Of a stretch of DNA of 11,386 nucleotides, positions 6,556 through 11,386 are shown one piece after another; within the stretch, counting starts at the first letter, position 1; every line of letters begins with the position of its first letter. The stretch lies in the NCBI GenBank assembly GCA_003520205.1, contig DOVG01000237.1, forward strand, positions 12,809 through 24,194. The letters are read 5' to 3'. Position numbers and translations under genes: made by a program. Source of the stretch: Lachnospiraceae bacterium. GTDB lineage: Bacteria > Bacillota > Clostridia > Lachnospirales > Lachnospiraceae. The notes under the pieces were generated by a model. It made no database searches, was not told where the DNA came from, and worked only from the letters and a program-made list of their open reading frames with translations.

Positions 6556-8057
6556 TGAGATATCTTAGTAAAAAGCTTTCTGACCTTCAGCTGAGAACAA
6601 AACTATCCATACTGATAATAGGAAGTACTCTTCTTATTCTTATGGTTAATATATTTATGTATTATAATCTTAACCGTATAACTCTTCAGATAGATGAAGT
6701 ATATGTGGGGAATGTAAAGCTGAATGAACTGTCCGATGCGCTGGATATGGTTCAGAGCAGTATGAGGGATTATCTGAATACAAAAAACACTGATTCATTG
6801 GATGAGTACTACAGAGCTGCACAAAAATACAGTGATCTTACGAATGAACTGGATGTTAAAATATCAGACAACCATATGATTCTTATGGAAAGAAGCATCT
6901 ACTGGATGTCTCAGAAATATATAGGCCTTACTGAAGAAACTATCGATTCTAAGAGAGGAAGAAATATCGAAAAATATAAGGATCGATATGAGAAGGCAAG
7001 TGAAATATATAGTTATATAAATTCATACATAACCAGCCTTAATGAATACAGGTTCAGAGCAAATACTGAAAGCTATAACGCACTTTCATCCGCGGTTGGA
7101 TATCTGGAATTCCTAAGTATAATCATGTTTGCGGTTCTGATAGCATTTGATATAATGCTTGTACTTCTTGTAACAAGAAATATAACTCAGCCGCTTCTTG
7201 ACCTGTCCATAGCTGCCGATATGGTTTCTGCCGGAGAACTTGACAAGGTAGAACAGGTTAAGGTACATAGTAAGGATGAGGTTGGCGTAGTTACTGAAGC
7301 ATTTAATCAGATGGTTAGCAGTATTCCGGGATATCTTACCAGACTGAAGGATAGTATGGAGAAGGAACAGCTGCTTAAAGAAAAAGAGCTTATGATGGAA
7401 GCTCATCTTAAGGATGCTCATCTCAAATATCTTCAGGCACAGATTAATCCGCATTTTCTGTTTAATACAATGAATGCAGGAACCCAGCTTGCAATGATGG
7501 AGCATGCTGACAGGACATATGAATATATCCAGAATGTAGCAGCTTTCTTTAGATATAATGTTTCTGAAAAAGATGAAGTCACTCTCAGAGAGGAAATAGA
7601 ACTTGTCGATACATACATTTACATATTGAATGTACGTTTTGCCGGTGATATACATTTTTCCAAGGAAATAGAAAGTGATGAATTGCTGAACGTGAAGCTT
7701 CCGGGAATGGTGCTTCAGCCAATAGTAGAGAACTGTGTAAATTATGGTATTAGAGACATAGAACGTGAAGGAAAGATAATGCTTTCAGTATATGCTGCTG
7801 ATGCTAACGTGTATATCAGTGTAGCTGATAATGGAGTGGGTATGAAGCAGGAGATTATACAGAGTATTCTTTCCGGAAATTATACCAGTGAGGATATAGA
7901 GGCATCAAAGGATAAGAAAGGAAATGGAGTAGGTCTGAAAAATGTGATTGAAAGACTGAAGCTTTACTTTGATGATAAGAACAGTGTTGAGATAATTAGT
8001 AACGGAAGAGATCAGGGTACAGAGGTCGTTATTACGATTCCTTATAAGGAGATATAA
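6555..8057 (+). CDS. Sensor histidine kinase, LytS/YesM type
   Basis: This 500-aa membrane kinase has TM1 (about 17-37), an extracytoplasmic, mostly helical sensor domain (about 38-183), TM2 (about 184-207), and a HAMP linker (about 208-260). A coiled coil (about 262-292), the His_kinase (PF06580) box QAQINPHFLFNTMN with phospho-acceptor His300, and a HATPase domain follow. The HATPase has an N box around Asn393, DNGVGM (425-430) and GNGVGLKN (456-463). All catalytic motifs are intact. In the C. beijerinckii system the extracytoplasmic domain of LytS is contacted by the anchored binding protein XylFII. The one-base overlap with such a gene here implies the same pairing. It probably phosphorylates the response regulator encoded 1 bp downstream. 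Confidence 0.92.
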   Translation: MRYLSKKLSDLQLRTKLSILIIGSTLLILMVNIFMYYNLNRITLQIDEVYVGNVKLNELSDALDMVQSSMRDYLNTKNTDSLDEYYRAAQKYSDLTNELDVKISDNHMILMERSIYWMSQKYIGLTEETIDSKRGRNIEKYKDRYEKASEIYSYINSYITSLNEYRFRANTESYNALSSAVGYLEFLSIIMFAVLIAFDIMLVLLVTRNITQPLLDLSIAADMVSAGELDKVEQVKVHSKDEVGVVTEAFNQMVSSIPGYLTRLKDSMEKEQLLKEKELMMEAHLKDAHLKYLQAQINPHFLFNTMNAGTQLAMMEHADRTYEYIQNVAAFFRYNVSEKDEVTLREEIELVDTYIYILNVRFAGDIHFSKEIESDELLNVKLPGMVLQPIVENCVNYGIRDIEREGKIMLSVYAADANVYISVADNGVGMKQEIIQSILSGNYTSEDIEASKDKKGNGVGLKNVIERLKLYFDDKNSVEIISNGRDQGTEVVITIPYKEI

Positions 8058-8058
8058 T

Positions 8059-9645
8059 ATGTATCGTATAATGATAGCAGACGATGAAGGTATTGTACTT
8101 GATTCGTATACATATATGTTGAATGAAGAATTTGGCAGTGATGTAATTATTGAAACTGCCAAGACGGGGCGAAGTGTCATAGAGCTTGCCGAAAGATTCA
8201 GACCGGACATAGCTCTTATGGATATCAGAATGCCCGGTATCAATGGTATAGATGCCATTAAGGAAATAACTAAAAGAAATCCCGGTATTATATTTATAAT
8301 TATATCTGCATATGATAAGTTCGGATATGCTCAGGAGGCTTTAAGCCTTGGGGTTATTGATTATCTGAACAAGCCTGTTGACAGACAGCAGTTCATAAAT
8401 ACCATTTATAAAGCAATGAGTCAGGTGGACGTTGATCGGGAGAAACGTGCCAGGGAACTGGAGATACTTGAGAAGATGGAGACGGTCACACCTATTATAG
8501 AAAATGGTCTGGTTTATAACCTTTTGTTTCAGGACTTTTATATGGATGATATCCAGAATTTCAAAAGGCTTCTTGAGATAGATGCAGATTATGGATACAT
8601 GATTGCACTTGTATTCGGTGAGAATCAGGAAAATGGAAAACTGACAAATGCGGTAGGTACATCGGTCAGGATACAGAATCATCTGAGGGATTTAAGAGAA
8701 ATAGTTAAGAGCTATGTCAAAGGTATTATAGGAGATGTTATGGCTAATAAGATAGCCATATTCATTCCGTATAAGAAAAAAGACTGCGATTACAATGAGA
8801 GAATAGAAATTATAGATAATATCAGAAATATGGTAAGAAGGCTCAATCAACAGCTGGATGCTACATTCAGAGCCGGAATAGGATCTATAAAAACACTTGA
8901 TAAGCAGATGATTTCATATAATGAGGCTCTGGACAGTCTTGCTACCTCAGAAGGCTCAGTTGTTCATTCTGAAGATGTAGCGGCCAGGGTGGAATATGAA
9001 GAGGATTATCCTGTAGACAGAGAAAATGGCATATTTGAAGCAATAAAAAGAGGAGAAACTGATGCAGCCATAAGTTCGGCAAACCAGTTCTTTGACTGGA
9101 TGGTTGAGAGATATGGTGAGTTTGAATCGGATATCAAGCTGAAGACTCTGGAATTCGTAATCAGAGCTGAGACGGTGGCCTATAAAAAGGGTGTAACTGT
9201 TTATCATTTCAGATCAAGAGGTGATTACCTTCAGATTATCAATAAAACAGAAAGCTATGATAAACTGAGAAAATGGTTTATAGATAAAGTATATGACGCC
9301 AGCCACAGTGTTAAATGTCGTAAAGAGAATCACTCAAATGTCGTTATAGATAAGGCTCAGGAATATATTATGGCTAATTATAAGAATGATATATCTCTGG
9401 ACGATGTTTCAAGAAGTGTGGATATAAGTCCGTATTACTTCAGCAAAATATTTAAAGAGTCAACAGGTAAAACATTTATTGATTACCTTACGGGACTCAG
9501 AATTGATAAAGCAAAGGAACTCCTGGAGAATACTGACCTTAGTATGAAGGAAATATGCTCTGAGGTTGGATATTCAAATCCTAATTATTTTAGTCGTATC
9601 TTTAAGAAAATTACCGGTTTTTCGCCTACGGAATATAAGGGATAG
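8059..9645 (+). CDS. Response regulator, YesN type, with AraC-family DNA-binding domain
   Basis: The 528-aa protein starts with a receiver domain (1-120) holding the acidic pair Asp8/Asp9, phospho-acceptor Asp55 (LMDIRMPG), Ser83 and Lys105 (LNKP). The long middle region (about 130-415) is typical of YesN-type regulators, including a cyclase-like remnant with FRAGIGS (270-276) and the SYNEALDSL segment (286-294). The C-terminus (about 428-528) is an AraC/XylS double helix-turn-helix: LDDVSRSVDISPYYFSKIF (447-465) and MKEICSEVGYSNPNYFSRIF (496-515). Such proteins bind direct repeats near a promoter. AAGGAG (8046-8051) lies 7 bp before the ATG. The likely target is the promoter before the ChvE-like gene, where two 20-bp direct repeats are seen; this is inference. 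Confidence 0.93.
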   Translation: MYRIMIADDEGIVLDSYTYMLNEEFGSDVIIETAKTGRSVIELAERFRPDIALMDIRMPGINGIDAIKEITKRNPGIIFIIISAYDKFGYAQEALSLGVIDYLNKPVDRQQFINTIYKAMSQVDVDREKRARELEILEKMETVTPIIENGLVYNLLFQDFYMDDIQNFKRLLEIDADYGYMIALVFGENQENGKLTNAVGTSVRIQNHLRDLREIVKSYVKGIIGDVMANKIAIFIPYKKKDCDYNERIEIIDNIRNMVRRLNQQLDATFRAGIGSIKTLDKQMISYNEALDSLATSEGSVVHSEDVAARVEYEEDYPVDRENGIFEAIKRGETDAAISSANQFFDWMVERYGEFESDIKLKTLEFVIRAETVAYKKGVTVYHFRSRGDYLQIINKTESYDKLRKWFIDKVYDASHSVKCRKENHSNVVIDKAQEYIMANYKNDISLDDVSRSVDISPYYFSKIFKESTGKTFIDYLTGLRIDKAKELLENTDLSMKEICSEVGYSNPNYFSRIFKKITGFSPTEYKG

Positions 9646-9669
9646 AATATATAAGGGGATTAATGGATA

Positions 9670-10740
9670 ATGAAGTTTTTAAAAAGTAACAGTATGATAA
9701 GAAGACTTGCCGTAGTATTGTCATTAATTATTTCAATATCCTGCCTGTCGGGCTGCGGAAAAGGTACCATTGGAGTTGAAGAGAATGCCGGAAGTGATTC
9801 AGATAATCTGAATATAGGTATGAGTGTAGACTCCTTCATTATCGAGAGATGGCAGCGGGACTGTGATGTATTCGTGGCTAAGATAAAAGAATATGATAAA
9901 GATGCTGATGTCAATATTCAGAATGCAAATGGAGATATAGAAACCCAGAAGGAGCAGATACAGTACCTGATAGATAAGAAGGTTGATGTATTGGTAGTAG
10001 TCTGTATAGATTCAGATAGTCTGACCGATGTAATAGATAAAGCTCACATGGAAGGAATTCCGGTTATAGCGTATGACAGGCTTATTATGAATTCAAATGT
10101 AGATCTCTATATATCATTTGATAATGAGAAGGTCGGGGAACTGATGGGGAAGGCTCTTGTAGATGCCGGACTCCCGAATAAAAAAGTTCTGATGCTTTCA
10201 GGTCCTGAGGAGGATCATAATGTATCGATGATTACTTCTGCTTTTACAAAGGTCATGTCAGATAATGGAATAACAGTTAAGGATAATTTTTATACTCCGA
10301 ACTGGAAAGCTGAAGAGGCTGAGGCATATCTAAATGAACATATAACTGAATTAAATGAGATAGATGCCATAATGTGTGGAAATGATAATATAGCTACAAG
10401 AGTTATAAGGACGCTTGCAGAGGCAAGACTTGCAGGTAAGATTAAGATAGTCGGACAGGATGCAGATCTTGAAGCATGTCAGAGAGTAGTTGAGGGCACA
10501 CAGGTTATGACAGTCTATAAGCCGGTTGAGAAGCTTGCCCAGGCGGCAGCAGAATATACAGTTCAGCTGGCAAAGGATAAAAAAGTCACAGGTGTTACAG
10601 AAACCATATCAGATGGTACAAATGAAGTTCCGTATGTGTACTTAGATCCTATAGCAGTAACAAAAGACAATATAGATGAAACTGTTATAGAATCAGGCTT
10701 CCATACCAAGGATGAAGTATATATGAACGTAGTAGATTAA
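9670..10740 (+). CDS. xylF: XylF-like sugar-binding lipoprotein
   Basis: The 356-aa protein has a basic N-terminus, a hydrophobic signal (about 12-25) and a lipobox LSGC with lipidated Cys29. The mature domain follows E. coli XylF (D-xylose-binding protein) closely at many blocks: IERWQRDCDVFV (58-69), NANGDIETQ (85-93), VIAYDRLI (132-139), DLYISFDNEKVGEL (145-158), GNDN (237-240), GQDAD (262-266) and GTQVMTVYKP (276-285). Blocks around ERW, YDR, FDN, NDN and GQDAD line the sugar pocket in this family, so a pentose or related monosaccharide is likely. AAGGGG (9653-9658) is 11 bp before the ATG. It is 24 bp after the response regulator and is followed by a terminator-like hairpin rather than permease genes. 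It may therefore feed the sensor, or deliver sugar to a permease encoded beyond the window. The xylF symbol reflects family similarity; the ligand is not proven. Confidence 0.85.
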   Translation: MKFLKSNSMIRRLAVVLSLIISISCLSGCGKGTIGVEENAGSDSDNLNIGMSVDSFIIERWQRDCDVFVAKIKEYDKDADVNIQNANGDIETQKEQIQYLIDKKVDVLVVVCIDSDSLTDVIDKAHMEGIPVIAYDRLIMNSNVDLYISFDNEKVGELMGKALVDAGLPNKKVLMLSGPEEDHNVSMITSAFTKVMSDNGITVKDNFYTPNWKAEEAEAYLNEHITELNEIDAIMCGNDNIATRVIRTLAEARLAGKIKIVGQDADLEACQRVVEGTQVMTVYKPVEKLAQAAAEYTVQLAKDKKVTGVTETISDGTNEVPYVYLDPIAVTKDNIDETVIESGFHTKDEVYMNVVD

Positions 10741-10766
10741 TTATTCACAGTACAAAAAAAACCACG

Positions 10767-10792
10767 GATACGTTTGCTTGCAAGCAGGTATC
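10767..10792. repeat. Palindrome GATAC / TGCTTGCAAGCA / GTATC
   Basis: A perfect 12-bp palindrome (10775-10786) is flanked by the inverted arms GATAC (10767-10771) and GTATC (10788-10792). It lies 26 bp after the XylF-like gene. On the minus strand the hairpin is followed, after 5 bases, by a run of eight T (complement of 10754-10761), so it could act as a weak terminator for antisense transcription. It could also be a protein-binding site. It does not fit a catabolite-responsive element, which has a central CG. Confidence 0.45.
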
Positions 10793-10812
10793 AGACATGA
10801 ATAGATATTACC

Positions 10813-10864
10813 AATAGCACAATGTTGTTTTTTTGTGAACATTAAAACAATATTGTGCTATTTT
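10813..10864 (+). terminator. Long hairpin, probable terminator of the sensor operon
   Basis: The arms 10813-10830 (AATAGCACAATGTTGTTT) and 10845-10862 (AAACAATATTGTGCTATT) form an 18-bp stem with a single G-U pair and a loop of about 14 bases, followed only by TTTTG. The stem is long and near-perfect, but its T tail is short and partly used in pairing, so termination may be incomplete. It lies 72 bp after the last stop of the sensor block and about 80 bp before the next promoter, where a terminator is expected. Confidence 0.65.
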
Positions 10865-10900
10865 GATGTCAAAAATATCATTTTAATGTTAAAAATTGAA
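10861..10900 (+). promoter_or_regulatory. Two 20-bp direct repeats, candidate operator for the YesN-type regulator
   Basis: 10861-10880 (TTTTGATGTCAAAAATATCA) and 10881-10900 (TTTTAATGTTAAAAATTGAA) agree at 15 of 20 positions, with core ATGT(C/T)AAAAAT. A weaker third copy (ATGTAAACAAC, 10904-10914) falls where the -35 would be. Direct repeats two helical turns apart, abutting or overlapping the -35, are the usual binding layout of AraC-family activators such as AraC. The link to the regulator at 8059-9645 is inference. The sequence is A+T rich, which raises the chance of coincidental similarity. Confidence 0.5.
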
Positions 10901-10932
10901 AGAATGTAAACAACCTATTGCTATTTCTTTTG

Positions 10933-10941
10933 TGTTAATAT
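10933..10941 (+). promoter_or_regulatory. Extended -10 promoter element for the ChvE-like gene
   Basis: TGTTAATAT fits an extended -10 (TGn plus a TATAAT-like hexamer at 4 of 6). No recognisable -35 lies 16-18 bp upstream (the region reads ACCTAT), which suits an activator-dependent promoter. Transcription would start near 10948, giving an 80-base leader that ends in a strong ribosome site. Confidence 0.45.
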
Positions 10942-11010
10942 GCATTCATAGGAACTTTGTAAGAGTTTCGAAAATAAAATAATAATCTCAAAACAAAGCA
11001 AATTAAAACA

Positions 11011-11018
11011 AGAGGAGG
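11011..11018 (+). promoter_or_regulatory. Strong ribosome binding site of the ChvE-like gene
   Basis: AGAGGAGG lies 9 bp before the ATG at 11028 and is a near-perfect match to the 16S 3' end, consistent with a highly expressed binding protein. Confidence 0.8.
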
Positions 11019-11027
11019 TTTTTAATT

Positions 11028-11386
11028 ATGTTTAAGAGAAAATTTTTAGCTGCCGCTCTTAGTACAGCAATGGTAGCAGGTATGTTAACAGGTTGTGGCG
11101 GAGCTGCTACAGATACATCTTCAAATGAAGACGTAACAGAGGCAGTTACAGAAGCAGCAGCTGATGATACTGCAGCTGAGGATACCGCATCAGATGATAC
11201 TGCAGCAGAAGATACAGCTGAGGATGCAGGCGGAAAGAAAGTTGGTATCGCAATGCCTACTAAGTCTCTTGAGAGATGGAATCGTGATGGTTCATATCTT
11301 CAGGAACAGTTCGAAGGTAAGGGATACGAAGTAGCACTTACATACTCAGACAACAAGATCGATCAGCAGGTTAAGGATATTGAAGG
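11028..11386 (+). CDS. chvE: ChvE-like multiple-sugar-binding lipoprotein, 5' part only
   Basis: The first 119 codons are present; the gene runs off the window. A signal peptide (about 1-19) ends in lipobox LTGC, with Cys23 lipidated. An acidic linker of about 45 residues, made of Ala, Thr, Asp and Glu, follows. The mature domain then opens with KKVGIAMPTKSLERWNRDG and continues through YSDNKIDQQVKDIE, matching the start of ChvE from Agrobacterium and of the multiple-monosaccharide transporter binding proteins. In that family the ABC ATPase (GguA/MmsA) and permease (GguB/MmsB) genes usually follow. Codon choice looks more biased towards GCA, GTT and CTT than in the sensor genes, fitting high expression. 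It has its own promoter region and is probably the regulated target of the upstream two-component system; this is inference. Confidence 0.88.
   Translation, partial: MFKRKFLAAALSTAMVAGMLTGCGGAATDTSSNEDVTEAVTEAAADDTAAEDTASDDTAAEDTAEDAGGKKVGIAMPTKSLERWNRDGSYLQEQFEGKGYEVALTYSDNKIDQQVKDIE
11163..11222 (+). repeat. Two tandem 30-bp repeats encoding the acidic linker
   Basis: Copies at 11163-11192 and 11193-11222 both encode DDTAAEDTA plus one residue (Ser or Glu). The DNA copies differ mainly at third codon positions. The linker separates the lipid anchor from the sugar-binding domain; its length may vary between strains because of the repeat. Confidence 0.75.

Noticed and set aside
9663..9689. 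Eight-codon ORF before the XylF-like gene, a possible leader peptide
   Set aside because: It is only 8 codons, overlaps the true start, and is just 4 bp from the ribosome site. It shows no repeated codons or attenuator structure.
10955..10998. CTTTGT/ACAAAG inverted repeat in the leader of the ChvE-like gene, a possible riboswitch
   Set aside because: It is a 6-bp A+T-rich stem with a 32-base loop. There is no conserved riboswitch core or adjacent terminator.

Overview
The window (about 40% G+C by eye, all genes on the + strand) looks like a low-GC Firmicute, most likely a gut or rumen member of the Lachnospiraceae (Butyrivibrio/Pseudobutyrivibrio/Roseburia type). The reasons are the AGA/ATA-rich codon use, an F-type ATP synthase operon, a YesM/YesN-type (LytS-like) two-component pair beside a membrane-anchored sugar-binding protein, and a ChvE-like lipoprotein with an acidic Ala/Thr/Asp/Glu linker. 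The taxonomic call is inference; no rRNA or marker gene is present.

Region 1 (1-5025) is the 3' part of an F1Fo ATP synthase operon: atpF (b), atpA (alpha), atpG (gamma), atpD (beta) and atpC (epsilon). Genes are spaced 2-5 bp apart or overlap by 4 bp. There is no separate atpH (delta) between atpF and atpA. Instead, the alpha subunit carries about 80 extra N-terminal residues that read as the C-terminal domain of delta/OSCP, fused directly to the first helix of an otherwise complete alpha subunit. The N-terminal six-helix domain of delta is absent from the window. This delta-C/alpha fusion is the most unusual feature here. It would place three delta C-terminal domains on each enzyme where one delta is normal. 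Gamma also has a basic tail of about 12 residues beyond its usual end.

Region 2 (5050-10740) follows with no gap larger than 24 bp: a small DUF2752 membrane protein, a membrane-anchored periplasmic-binding-type sensor, a LytS/YesM-type histidine kinase, a YesN-type response regulator with an AraC output domain, and a XylF-like sugar-binding lipoprotein. The sensor, kinase and regulator match the layout of the XylFII-LytS-YesN three-component xylose sensor known from Clostridium beijerinckii. No terminator is visible between atpC and this block, so the ATP synthase and the sugar sensor may share a transcript.

Region 3 (10741-11386) is a 287-bp intergenic control region followed by the start of a ChvE-like multiple-sugar-binding lipoprotein gene that runs off the end. 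The control region holds a short palindrome, a long terminator-like hairpin, two 20-bp direct repeats suited to an AraC-type regulator, and an extended -10 promoter without a good -35. The simplest model is that extracytoplasmic sugar is read by the anchored sensor and the kinase, the response regulator binds the direct repeats, and the sugar transporter operon starting at 11028 is switched on.
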